47,837 nt of DNA from assembly GCA_944389275.1 (NCBI GenBank), contig CALXLT010000054.1, positions 1-47,837 of the forward strand. The letters are read 5' to 3'. This document shows positions 29,922 through 38,393 of the stretch, in pieces (the first letter of the stretch is position 1; the number at the start of each line of letters is the position of its first letter). A program made the translations under genes and the position numbers. The stretch is from an uncultured Spirochaetaceae bacterium (GTDB lineage Bacteria; Spirochaetota; Spirochaetia; Sphaerochaetales; Sphaerochaetaceae). The notes beneath the pieces are model-generated. The model searched no databases and was not told the origin of the DNA. It was given only the letters and a program-made list of their open reading frames with translations.

Positions 29922-32570
29922 TCATATATTAGATTCCGATTTAAGAATATCAAGCGCCGGAAGCTTTCTTATTCTCACTCCTACTGCATTGTAGATCGCG
30001 TTGGTTATCGCGGTGGTCATGGGAATCGTCCCTATCTCGGATATCCCCTTTGCACCGTACGGTCCAGATGGTTCGGGATCCTCGATGAACACGATATGAT
30101 ATATAGGAGTCGAGCCGATGCGAGGGATTCCAAGATGCCCATAATCAAGCGCAGCCATATCAACATGCTCAGAAAGCGCATAGCCAATGCCCATCGAGCA
30201 GCTTCCCTCCATCTGCCCGGAAAGGATAAGGGGGTTGATCACACGCCCTGCATCATTTACAGTTATTACTTCCAGGACTTTGACAGCTCCCGTGGACTTA
30301 TCTACCTCAACTATCGCAGCCTGCGTCCCGTATGTATACGCTGGGTAGTTCTTATACTTCTCAGGAGGGACAGAGCGCCGTCCCTCCTCATCGCCAAGGC
30401 TGAAGGTCTTGGGAGCCTCATGGAAATACGAGACATCAAGCTCCTCCCCAAGAGATGAGGATGCCATCCTTTCCCTCATCATATCCGCGGCGATCTTCAC
30501 AGCCATGCCCGATACAAGCGTCTGCCTCTCGCCCACGGCACTGCCATGGATCATCGTGAGGGATGTATCGCCATTTATGACCTCGATGTTTTCAGGAGTT
30601 GTCCCAATGCCTTCTGCCGCTATGGCCCTCATGGCCGTACGGAAGCCCTGGCCCATATCGACACCGGAGACATAAAGGGCAAAAGAACCATCATTCCTGC
30701 GTATTATACGCGCGCCAGCATTATCCACACGGCCTTTACCTGCGCCTACGTTCTTGAAGCATGATGCCATGCCATATCCAAGATGCTTATCGCCATCAGG
30801 ATACTTTCCCTCGTATTTCCTCAGGCTCTCCTGAAGCTTGCTGCGGCATATCCTCACGCTCTCAAGCGCTCCGACGCTGTCAAAGAGGCGCTCTCCTGTG
30901 AATGTCTCGTCGCCTTTCACGAAGATATTGCGCTCCCTAAGCTCGAAAGGATCAATTGAAAGCATCTCGGCAGCTTCATCCAATATGCTCTCCATGGCGA
31001 AGGATACCTGGTTGATGCCGAATCCTCTCATCGCGCTTGATACAAGGTTATTGGTCCTTGCAGCGCGCCCTCGAACACGACCGGCTCCGATACGATATGG
31101 ACCTACCGCGAATATGCAGCTCTGGTCTATCACGCGCGGGCTCAGGGCCGAATAGGCCCCACCGTCCGAGATTATATCAGCATCTACATATCTTATAAGG
31201 CCTTGCAGGGAGATCCCCACCTCATAATCCATATGATAAGGATGCTTCTTGGTGCTTATCAGGAGTGATTCATGGCGTGAAAGCGTTATCTTGACAGGGC
31301 GATGGAGATCAAGGGCCGCTATTGCCGCCATAGGCTGTATCGTAACGTCCCCCTTTCCTCCGAATCCCCCTCCAAGGGGCGTCACGATATAGCGTACATC
31401 GGATATATCAAGGCCAAGGACCGCCGCAACCTGCTTCCTGTGCTCGAAAGGCGCCTGCGTTGGGGTGCAGACTGCAACCCCATTCCCATCCGGATACGAG
31501 ACGACGCATTCAGGCTCCAGGTAGCCATGCTCAACAAGGGATGTCTCATAGTGCCGCCTGAGCACAAGAAGCCCAGGCTCATTCCTTACGCTCTCTATAT
31601 CCTTGTAGCTGTAGTTGATCTCCCTGAGGATCTCCCCTTTGCCGACAGCCTCCTCCATGGAAAGAAGAGGCTCCAGCGGCTGGATATCAACCTTTATCAG
31701 GGAAATGGCTTTAGAGGCTATCTCAGGACGCTCGGCAACAGCAAGCGCGATGACATCCCCGAGGAAATTGACAGTGCCTGATGCGAACACAGGCCAATCA
31801 GGTACAGCCATCCCGAATCCGTTGGTACCTTTCACGTCCTTTGCCGTATAGATCCCGAGAACGCCAGGCAAGGCCTCTGCATCGGACGTATCGATGGAAA
31901 TGATCCTGCCATGCGGAACAGGAGAGAGAAAAGGACGGCCATATGCCATGCCCTCCATATCTATATCATCGGCAAAGACGAGGGTGCCGCTGACCTTCTT
32001 CCAGCCATCGGCATCAGCCTCAGCCTTTCCCACATAGCGATAGGAATCCCTTGCTTCTGTCCCGTCCTGATTTACAATCTCGATCTCTTCGATCTCATCT
32101 CTGGAATCATCTTTCCATTCCTCAGGATAAAGCCTTCGCGCAGCCAGTTCCACAGCCTTTATTATCTTAGCATATCCTGTACAGCGGCAGTAATTGGCTG
32201 AAAGCGCTCTCTTTATCTCATCGCGTGCTGGATGATGATTACGGTCCAGAAGGGCCTTTGCGGAAAGGATCATGCCAGGAGTGCAGAATCCGCACTGGAC
32301 AGCCCCGGCCTCCAGGAATGAACACTGTATGGTATCGTCAGAAATCCCTTCTATTGTGATCACGCTTTTCCCGACAACCTCGGAAAGCCTTGTCCTGCAT
32401 GATCTACGCGGTACGCCATCGATGAGCACGGTGCATGCGCCACAGTGTCCTGTAGAGCATCCTTCCTTGGTGCCTTTGAGGCATTCTGTATCCCTGATGA
32501 AGCGCAGAAGCGATGAATCAGGATAATCTGAACTTACGTTGCAGCCATTGAGGATGAATTCTACAGCCAT
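29922..32570 (-). CDS. Molybdenum hydroxylase (xanthine dehydrogenase/aldehyde oxidoreductase family), FeS-Mo fusion
   Basis: 882 codons. An N-terminal plant-type [2Fe-2S] domain (Cys38, Cys43, Cys46, Cys58: EGCSTGHCGACTVL) and the second [2Fe-2S] domain (Cys93, Cys96, Cys128, Cys130: QCGFCTPGMI, NYCRCTGY) are followed by the molybdopterin domains: KVSGTLVFADDIDMEGMAYG, TPLGGGFGGKGD, AMRGFGINQVSFAMES and the C-terminal GAKGISEIGTIPMT that holds the catalytic Glu. There is no FAD domain, so electrons leave via the FeS centres, as in Mop-type aldehyde oxidoreductases. It is the last gene of the catabolic operon and probably hydroxylates or oxidises the imported carbon source. Mo-cofactor genes are not nearby. 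Confidence 0.92.
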   Translation of the reverse strand: MAVEFILNGCNVSSDYPDSSLLRFIRDTECLKGTKEGCSTGHCGACTVLIDGVPRRSCRTRLSEVVGKSVITIEGISDDTIQCSFLEAGAVQCGFCTPGMILSAKALLDRNHHPARDEIKRALSANYCRCTGYAKIIKAVELAARRLYPEEWKDDSRDEIEEIEIVNQDGTEARDSYRYVGKAEADADGWKKVSGTLVFADDIDMEGMAYGRPFLSPVPHGRIISIDTSDAEALPGVLGIYTAKDVKGTNGFGMAVPDWPVFASGTVNFLGDVIALAVAERPEIASKAISLIKVDIQPLEPLLSMEEAVGKGEILREINYSYKDIESVRNEPGLLVLRRHYETSLVEHGYLEPECVVSYPDGNGVAVCTPTQAPFEHRKQVAAVLGLDISDVRYIVTPLGGGFGGKGDVTIQPMAAIAALDLHRPVKITLSRHESLLISTKKHPYHMDYEVGISLQGLIRYVDADIISDGGAYSALSPRVIDQSCIFAVGPYRIGAGRVRGRAARTNNLVSSAMRGFGINQVSFAMESILDEAAEMLSIDPFELRERNIFVKGDETFTGERLFDSVGALESVRICRSKLQESLRKYEGKYPDGDKHLGYGMASCFKNVGAGKGRVDNAGARIIRRNDGSFALYVSGVDMGQGFRTAMRAIAAEGIGTTPENIEVINGDTSLTMIHGSAVGERQTLVSGMAVKIAADMMRERMASSSLGEELDVSYFHEAPKTFSLGDEEGRRSVPPEKYKNYPAYTYGTQAAIVEVDKSTGAVKVLEVITVNDAGRVINPLILSGQMEGSCSMGIGYALSEHVDMAALDYGHLGIPRIGSTPIYHIVFIEDPEPSGPYGAKGISEIGTIPMTTAITNAIYNAVGVRIRKLPALDILKSESNI

Positions 32571-32616
32571 ACGTTACCCCTTATACTACAATAAGATAAC
32601 CTTTAATAAGTAGTCA

Positions 32617-33342
32617 TCACGAAAGCTCTTGGAAGATAATTAGCACGCCTGACAAGCCCACGAAGATGTAGATAAGCTTCTTCATAAGCTCCATCGGCAG
32701 CCTGTTCATCACCTTATCCCCGATCAATGAGCCGACAACCATCGCGACGATGCTCACAGCCAGGAATGGAACATGCTCCGAGGCAAAGCTCCCGTTCGTG
32801 AAGCGAAGCGCGAGATTGAAGACCTTGAAGAGGAAGAAGTAGGCATTCGCTGTCGCTATATACGGTATCTTCTCGTTTGTAGCAGGCAGCAGGTAGAGGG
32901 CAACGGGAGGGCCGCCGATGGCGAAGAAGCCATTGAGCACTCCCGATATCCCTCCAAGCACTATGCCTGAAAGGGTATTCGCCTTCATATGCACCTTCTT
33001 ATCAAAGAAGAGGAAGAAGAGCGCGATGAGCACCAGCACGACCCCTAGGTATATCTTGAGAAGTGACACATCAAGCTTGTCGGAGACAAGCGTGCAGAGC
33101 ATGCCTACAGGGATTGCGGAAAGTATGAACGGGGCAAGCACGCGCCAGCGGACCTGCCTTATGTACCTGAAGAAGAAGTACCCTACTCCGAGTATGCCAG
33201 CGGCCTGCGTGATCGTGGTAGCAGTCTGGAACGGAAACAGCATCGATATGAAGATCATGGCGAATATCGGGAAGCCGAATCCGATAGAAGACTGCAGCAC
33301 TGCGCCTACTATGCATACGACAATCAGTGCTGCATATGTCAT
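32617..33342 (-). CDS. TauE/SafE-family membrane exporter
   Basis: 241 codons with about seven to eight transmembrane helices. Features: an N-terminal YAALIVVCIVGAVLQSSIGFGFP, LSGIVLGGISGVLNGFFAIGGPPVALYLL in parts (the family's repeated G.(G/A)..(G/S) motif with IGGPP), and the C-terminal VVGSLIGDKVMNRLPM. TauE/SafE proteins export organic or inorganic sulfur compounds and organic acids such as sulfoacetate. Here, two bases after the aldolase gene in a catabolic operon, it probably moves a substrate or by-product. Confidence 0.88.
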   Translation of the reverse strand: MTYAALIVVCIVGAVLQSSIGFGFPIFAMIFISMLFPFQTATTITQAAGILGVGYFFFRYIRQVRWRVLAPFILSAIPVGMLCTLVSDKLDVSLLKIYLGVVLVLIALFFLFFDKKVHMKANTLSGIVLGGISGVLNGFFAIGGPPVALYLLPATNEKIPYIATANAYFFLFKVFNLALRFTNGSFASEHVPFLAVSIVAMVVGSLIGDKVMNRLPMELMKKLIYIFVGLSGVLIIFQELS

Positions 33343-33344
33343 GG

Positions 33345-34043
33345 TTATCTCCCGAGCATTTCCCTCACCCAGCCAGGTGCGAGGTCTGGAAGCTCACGGC
33401 CTTCTTCGCGGGCCTTCGCGTATTCCGCGATCCTGATCCGCCTGTTCTTCTCGTACTCGAGCTTCTCCTCGGCCTTCGCAAGCACAGCCTCGATAAGCTC
33501 CTTTGGCACGACAGTGACGCCATCGGCATCGCCAAGCACAAGGTCTCCGGGATGGACCTCGACGCCTCCGCAGGTTATCGGGGTATTGATCTTTCCCGGT
33601 CCCTTCTTTGACGGGGTGCGCTGCATGAAGCCTCTGGAGAAGATCGGCATGCCAAGCTCCTCAAGCCCAAGGCGGTCACGCACGAAGCCATCGCATACGA
33701 TGCCATTGAAGCCAATGGCCTTTGCAGCGGCTCCCATGAGATCTCCAAGGTATGTCCTTTCCTGACAGGCCTTGCCATCGATCATGAGGACATAGCCAGG
33801 CTTGCCCTGGTATATGGCGACATGGATCGGGAAGTTATCCCCATCCTTCGTCTCCACGGTGCAGGCGGTTCCCACCATCCTCATGTTCTTGTCGATCGGA
33901 AGGATCGCTGCAGCGAGGCAGCCGTCATTGAGCACGCCCATTCCCTTCATCCCGTCACAGAGCTCTGCAGAGCCGAAGCGGGATGCACGTCTGATAATCT
34001 CCTCGTCAAGAAGAGGAGGAAGCTCAAAGTAGTTGTTTTCCAT
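33345..34043 (-). CDS. RraA-like aldolase (4-carboxy-4-hydroxy-2-oxoadipate / HMG aldolase type)
   Basis: 232 codons. RraA-fold protein with GSAELCDGMKGMGVLND, GTACTVETKDGDN, VLMIDGKACQERTYLGDLMGAAAKAIGFNGIVCDGFVRDRLGL (in parts; the metal/substrate motif 'G-D-L...A...G..G.V.DG..RD') and VEVHPGDLVLGDADGVTVVP. The Asp and Arg of DGFVRD are those used by class II pyruvate aldolases such as GalC/LigK, which split 4-carboxy-4-hydroxy-2-oxoadipate into pyruvate and oxaloacetate. The PIG-L protein two genes upstream resembles GalB, the preceding enzyme of that route, which supports a catabolic role over a regulator-of-RNase role. Confidence 0.85.
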   Translation of the reverse strand: MENNYFELPPLLDEEIIRRASRFGSAELCDGMKGMGVLNDGCLAAAILPIDKNMRMVGTACTVETKDGDNFPIHVAIYQGKPGYVLMIDGKACQERTYLGDLMGAAAKAIGFNGIVCDGFVRDRLGLEELGMPIFSRGFMQRTPSKKGPGKINTPITCGGVEVHPGDLVLGDADGVTVVPKELIEAVLAKAEEKLEYEKNRRIRIAEYAKAREEGRELPDLAPGWVREMLGR

Positions 34044-34052
34044 TTCGTTCCG

Positions 34053-34694
34053 TCAGCTGAATAGCAGCTTGAATTTCTCGATGGTCCCCAGGACGTTGCA
34101 GATATGCTCTGAGATAGCAATGCCAGCTGTCTCCGGATCATGCGCCTTGAGCGCCTCCAGAAGCTTCTTATGCTCCCTCAGGGAATTATCGGAACGGCCA
34201 GGAACCATCATCGTCCTTATCTGGAAGCGACGGAGCTGGTTCTTGATCTCCAGGATCATATCCACGGCGACATTCTTTGCGGATGCGCCGTAGATTATCT
34301 TGTGGAACTCACGGTTCATGGCGCTGTACTCATCGTATTTCCTCTCGCGGCTCATCTCTTCCATCGTGCTGTACATAGCCTCCAGCTTCGATATAGCCTC
34401 GTCGGAAATCCTCTCCGCAGCGTCCTTGACTACCATGACCTCAAGCATGAGGCGGATCTCGTAGTACTGCTGGATCTCTGACATATCCAGGGCGACGACT
34501 GACGCGCCCTTGTTCTCCTCGATGACTATGAGCTTCTCGCTCTCAAGCTTCTGCAGAGCCTTGCGGACAGTATTGCGGCTCACGCCTATCTTGGAAGCGA
34601 GCGTTGACTCGACAAGCCTCTCCGCGGGATGGAACTCCCCGGAAAGGATACGGGATTTCACATACTCATAGGCTTTCTCATTAGGTCGTTCCAT
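34053..34694 (-). CDS. GntR-family regulator (FadR/FCD subfamily)
   Basis: 213 codons. Winged helix at the N-terminus (KAYEYVKSRILSGEFHPAERL, ESTLASKIGVSRNTVRKALQKLESEKLIVIEENKGASV in parts) and a helical FCD ligand domain (EIQQYYEIRLMLEVMVVKDAAE, MNREFHKIIYGAS, REHKKLLEALKAHDPETAGIAISEHI in parts). The Asp and His residues of the FCD metal site appear conserved (FH, REH, SEH). It lies inside the catabolic operon and probably controls it in response to the substrate or an organic-acid intermediate. The repeated TTGT..AACA elements at 39291-39320, upstream of the first gene, are its candidate operators. Confidence 0.92.
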   Translation of the reverse strand: MERPNEKAYEYVKSRILSGEFHPAERLVESTLASKIGVSRNTVRKALQKLESEKLIVIEENKGASVVALDMSEIQQYYEIRLMLEVMVVKDAAERISDEAISKLEAMYSTMEEMSRERKYDEYSAMNREFHKIIYGASAKNVAVDMILEIKNQLRRFQIRTMMVPGRSDNSLREHKKLLEALKAHDPETAGIAISEHICNVLGTIEKFKLLFS

Positions 34695-34747
34695 ATATCA
34701 GATCCAGATTCCTTAACCAGCTTTTACCCTATCACATCACAGAAAAC

Positions 34748-35482
34748 TTAAACAAGGTACTCCCCTACGTATGGGAAGCGCCTGGTGAACGCCTCTGCGA
34801 ACTTGTAGTCCTGGCATCCCGAGATACGGCGTGCGTGGTTGCCCCTCATGAAGGCCTTCATGCCGTAGTACTCAATCAGATGGGACTGGGCCTTGAAGCA
34901 GTTCATGGCAGCCTTCTTCATCTCCATCGTCTCCGTGATATCGATGATGACCTCAGGCTTGAAGTCGCAGATCTCGCTCTGATGAGGCTCGAAGCCGAAG
35001 ATCCTCGTCTGCTTTGACGTCGGATAGCCTTCGTACTTGACGCCGTTCGAGATGGCGAGGACGCTGGCCTTGAACACGAACCTGTTCACAGCATCATGAT
35101 CGGGATTGAGCAGATCGATCGGGCCGTGCGTGATGATATGATAAGGCTTGAACTCCCTTATCGTCTTCGCCATGCGGTCTATAAGCTCATCATCCTCGAG
35201 ATGCATGTAGTAATCCTGGAGCCCCCAGAACTCTATATCCTCGATCCCAAGGCACTTCGCGGCAGCCATGGACTCCGCGCGCCTGATCTCCTCGACCTTC
35301 TCCGCAGTCTGCCCAGGCTGCTTCCACAGGTCATTGGACTCGCCCCTGACGCCGCAGCTGAGCACGATGACCTTGACCGGAGCGCCGTGCTTTATGTACT
35401 TCGCGATCGTTCCGCCCGCACGCCAGACATAGTCTGCGGCGTGCCCTGAAACCACCAAAAGCCTCTGATCCTTGATATCCAT
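34748..35482 (-). CDS. PIG-L/LmbE-family protein, GalB-like (4-oxalomesaconate hydratase type)
   Basis: 244 codons. The N-terminus QRLLVVSGHAADYVWRAGGTIAKYI has the LmbE pattern in which the usual HPDD is replaced by GHAADYVWR, the form seen in GalB-type hydratases. Further blocks: CGVRGESNDLWKQPGQTAEKVEEIRRAES (in parts), WGLQDYYMHLED, THGPIDLLNPDHDAVNRFV with the metal ligands of the family (NPDHDAV) and ITETMEMKKAAMNCFKAQSH. GalB hydrates 4-oxalomesaconate to CHA in gallate and protocatechuate 4,5-cleavage routes. An RraA-like aldolase gene nearby fits the next step. The start codon overlaps the TRAP permease stop by one base (TAATG). Confidence 0.82.
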   Translation of the reverse strand: MDIKDQRLLVVSGHAADYVWRAGGTIAKYIKHGAPVKVIVLSCGVRGESNDLWKQPGQTAEKVEEIRRAESMAAAKCLGIEDIEFWGLQDYYMHLEDDELIDRMAKTIREFKPYHIITHGPIDLLNPDHDAVNRFVFKASVLAISNGVKYEGYPTSKQTRIFGFEPHQSEICDFKPEVIIDITETMEMKKAAMNCFKAQSHLIEYYGMKAFMRGNHARRISGCQDYKFAEAFTRRFPYVGEYLV

Positions 35483-37356
35483 TATCTTACCTCCGCGATA
35501 TTGTTCTTTTTCTTATGGACCCCATTCTCGATAAGCAGCACGACTGCCGCGATAGCGACACCGAGGAAGTTAAGCCATACCGGGTGCGCGCAGAAAAGCA
35601 TGACGCCTGCAGGGAATAGGATTATGCGGCCAACGATGGAGAGCTTTGTCTTCATCCAGCCAGTGAGTGAGAACGAGACAACTGCACAGCCGATGACAGC
35701 GGTAGCGAACGCCCAGAGGATGGACAGAGCGCTTCCAGACCACAGAAGCTCGTTGTTGTATACGAACACAAACGGGATCACGAATCCTGTGCAAGCAAGC
35801 TTCACAGCCTCGACTCCTGTCTTCCATACGCTCGATTCCGCGATTCCTGCTGCAGCGAATGTGCTGAGCGCTACAGGAGGCGTGATCGTCGAAAGAGCTC
35901 CGAAATAGAGGATGAACATATGGGCAGCCATCATCGATGAGCCCATGTTCACAAGGGCAGGCGCAACGAGGACCGCGAGGATCATGTACGCGGCGGATGT
36001 CGGAAGCCCCATTCCGAGGAAGAGGGATGTGAGCATCGAGAGCACGAGAGCGATCATCAGATGACCATTGGAGATGACCTCGATGATTGAGCTGATCTTG
36101 AGCCCAAGTCCGGTGAGGTTGATGACACCCATCACGATTCCGGCAAGGATACAAGCCGCGGCGATAGGAGCGATGCCCTTAACCGATGACAGCAGAGCCT
36201 TGTAGAAGTTGTCCCATGTCATGTTGCTGCGGTTCTTGATGAAACCTACGACAAGAGTGAGAAGGATAGCGAAGAACGCGGAGCGCTGCGCGCTGTATCC
36301 CATGATGAGCATGGCGATAAGGAGCACGACAGGCGTGAGGTAGAGCCAGCCTTCCTTGAGGATGACGCGGGCCTTTCTCATCTGAGACACATCAGGATCC
36401 GGGACTTCGATCTTGTATGCGATGCAGAATACGGAGATCGAGAGAGTGATGTAGTACAGGAGTGCAGGGATGAAAGCAGCAAGGGCGATGCTTCCGTATG
36501 GTATACCTGTCATCTCGCTCATGAGGAACGCGACAGCACCCATTACAGGAGGCATTATCTGCCCGCCTGAAGATGCCACGGCCTCGACAGCTCCAGCGAA
36601 CTCAGGCTTGAATCCGACCTTCTTCATGAGAGGGATCGTGAACGTGCCGGTCGTTACGACGTTGGCGGCACCGCTTCCATTGATCGTGCCCATGAGCATC
36701 GAGGAGTAGACCGCGGCCTGGGCAGGGCCTCCCTTGAGCTTATGCGTGAGGGCATATGAGATCTCCACGAAGAACTCTCCAGCTCCCGTGAGCTCGAGAA
36801 GGGCTCCGAAGAGGACGAAGAGATAGATATACTGCGCGCTTACGGTAAGCGTCTGTCCGAACATGCCATCGTACGCCGTGAAGAGATAAGGCGCGATGCG
36901 CTGCAGCGTGAAGCGCGTGGTACGGAACATTCCCGGCACATAGCGGCCAAGAAGAGCGTACGCGATGAACGCTATCGATATGATCGGAAGGATACGTCCT
37001 GTCATGCGTGATGCGATGCAGAGTATGACGACAACCGACGCGATCGACACGAGTATATCGAACTGGGAGTAGATACCCGCGTTCTCAACGAAGAGATCCT
37101 GCAGGATTATCTGATAGATGCAGATGAAGACATTCGCTAAAAGCAATACTGCATCTATTATCTTGCCGACAACGCCCTTCAGAGGCTTTGCCACGACGAT
37201 GAAGCTTCCAACAAGCGCCCAGTGGATGCCGGAAAGCACGTGCGATGGGTAGACGCCGAAAGAGGCCGTCCACATATGGAATACAGGAAGAGCGATAGCG
37301 ATTATGAATACTATTATCTTCCCGATAGATAGGTCTTTCTTCTTTATATCAGTCAT
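35482..37356 (-). CDS. TRAP transporter fused permease (DctQM, TAXI type)
   Basis: 624 residues from ATG 37356 (MTDIKKKDLSIGKIIVFI), preceded by GGAGG four bases upstream; a longer frame is rejected. An N-terminal DctQ-like four-helix part is fused to the DctM-like 12-helix part, as in TAXI systems. Conserved segments: ARVI, GALLELTGAGEFFVEISYAL, GGPAQAAVYSSMLMGTINGSGAANVVTTGTFTIPLMKKVG (in parts), EAVASSGGQIMPPVMGAVAFLM and FLGMGLPTSAAYMILAVLVAPAL. It is a sodium- or proton-driven importer working with the TAXI binding protein encoded just upstream. Confidence 0.95.
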   Translation of the reverse strand: MTDIKKKDLSIGKIIVFIIAIALPVFHMWTASFGVYPSHVLSGIHWALVGSFIVVAKPLKGVVGKIIDAVLLLANVFICIYQIILQDLFVENAGIYSQFDILVSIASVVVILCIASRMTGRILPIISIAFIAYALLGRYVPGMFRTTRFTLQRIAPYLFTAYDGMFGQTLTVSAQYIYLFVLFGALLELTGAGEFFVEISYALTHKLKGGPAQAAVYSSMLMGTINGSGAANVVTTGTFTIPLMKKVGFKPEFAGAVEAVASSGGQIMPPVMGAVAFLMSEMTGIPYGSIALAAFIPALLYYITLSISVFCIAYKIEVPDPDVSQMRKARVILKEGWLYLTPVVLLIAMLIMGYSAQRSAFFAILLTLVVGFIKNRSNMTWDNFYKALLSSVKGIAPIAAACILAGIVMGVINLTGLGLKISSIIEVISNGHLMIALVLSMLTSLFLGMGLPTSAAYMILAVLVAPALVNMGSSMMAAHMFILYFGALSTITPPVALSTFAAAGIAESSVWKTGVEAVKLACTGFVIPFVFVYNNELLWSGSALSILWAFATAVIGCAVVSFSLTGWMKTKLSIVGRIILFPAGVMLFCAHPVWLNFLGVAIAAVVLLIENGVHKKKNNIAEVR

Positions 37357-37366
37357 AAAACCTCCT

Positions 37367-37392
37367 GCCGGACTGCCCGAAGGCAATCCGGC
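37367..37392 (-). promoter_or_regulatory. Intercistronic UUCG hairpin between binding protein and permease genes
   Basis: On the minus strand GCCGGATTGCC and GGCAGTCCGGC form an 11-bp stem (one G-U) closed by a TTCG tetraloop, directly before the TRAP permease ribosome site and 30 nt after the TAXI stop. There is no U-tract. Such hairpins protect the upstream mRNA 3' end, so the binding protein would be made in excess over the permease. Confidence 0.7.
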
Positions 37393-37422
37393 TACGGATA
37401 GATTGGTTTGGTTCCCTTGCTA

Positions 37423-38379
37423 TTACTTGAGGCCGACTTCCTCGTAGTACCTAAGCGCGCCCGGATGCACGTCAAGGCTTACCCTTGCGGCATTCTCCGG
37501 AGTGATCTCCTGGCAGGACACATGGGCGGATACGTAATCACCCTGATGCTCAAGCGCTGTCTTCACGAACTGGTAGATAGCCTCCTCAGGAGCATCTGCG
37601 GACGCGAAGAGCTCCGTGTCCATGATGACGACGTTGATGTCCTTGTCCGTTCCCTTATATGTACCGGCAGGTACGATGCCCGGGCGATAGAACGGATTGT
37701 CAGCACATACTTCCTCAAGGATCTCAGGATCGATATCCACAAGCACGACATCCTGGGTGGAGGAAGCGTTGATCATTCCAGCTGTAGGATATGCAGCAGC
37801 CCAGAACGTCGCGTCGATCTCGCCGTCGATGAGCTTATTGAAGCCTTCCTCTACGCTCAGGTAATAAGGAGTGATGTCCTTCTCAGGATCGATGCCATAG
37901 GCCCGGAGGATCTCCTTGGAGCACTCGATGATCGTCTGTCCGGAAGGCCCGAGGTTGACCTTCTTGCCCTTGAGGTCTGCATATGTCTCGATTCCGGAAT
38001 TGCCACGCGTAGCCATCTGGCACTGGGATGTATAGAGATACATCACCTGCTGGATGTTAAGCCTTCCGGTCCTCTCATAGGTACCGGTGCCTGTTATCGC
38101 CCAATACACACCGTCGGAATTAGAGAATCCGAGCTGGATATCATTGGTGTTCGCGAGATTGAGGTTCTCGACCGAGCCCTTTGTAGGCTGCACGATGACG
38201 TTGATGTCCGGGTTCGCGTTATTGACCGCCGCGCCCATTGCAGCTCCTACCACATAATACGTGCCGGATGTCCCGGCAGTTCCCATTATAAGATCATTTC
38301 CGGTCTCAGCTCCGCCCATCGCGAAAAGCCCAGGGACGAGCAGTACCAGTGCCAATGCCAAAATAGCTCCTTTCCTCAT
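37423..38379 (-). CDS. TAXI-family TRAP transporter solute-binding protein
   Basis: 318 codons. Signal peptide MRKGAILALALVLLVPGLFA, cleaved before MGGAETG, a style common in spirochaetal binding proteins; no lipobox Cys. The mature protein is TAXI-like: LIMGTAGTSGTYYVVGAAMGAAVN, VQPTKGSVENLNLANTNDIQLG, GRLNIQQVMYLYTSQCQMATR, LKGKKVNLGPSGQT and ATFWAAAYPTAGM. It binds the substrate in the periplasm for the fused permease. GGAGG precedes the ATG. It lies 14 bp after the DUF6282 gene. TAXI substrates are often organic acids such as glutamate or 2-oxoglutarate; here probably an aromatic or oxo-acid. Confidence 0.94.
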   Translation of the reverse strand: MRKGAILALALVLLVPGLFAMGGAETGNDLIMGTAGTSGTYYVVGAAMGAAVNNANPDINVIVQPTKGSVENLNLANTNDIQLGFSNSDGVYWAITGTGTYERTGRLNIQQVMYLYTSQCQMATRGNSGIETYADLKGKKVNLGPSGQTIIECSKEILRAYGIDPEKDITPYYLSVEEGFNKLIDGEIDATFWAAAYPTAGMINASSTQDVVLVDIDPEILEEVCADNPFYRPGIVPAGTYKGTDKDINVVIMDTELFASADAPEEAIYQFVKTALEHQGDYVSAHVSCQEITPENAARVSLDVHPGALRYYEEVGLK

Positions 38380-38393
38380 TCTTGCTATCCTCC

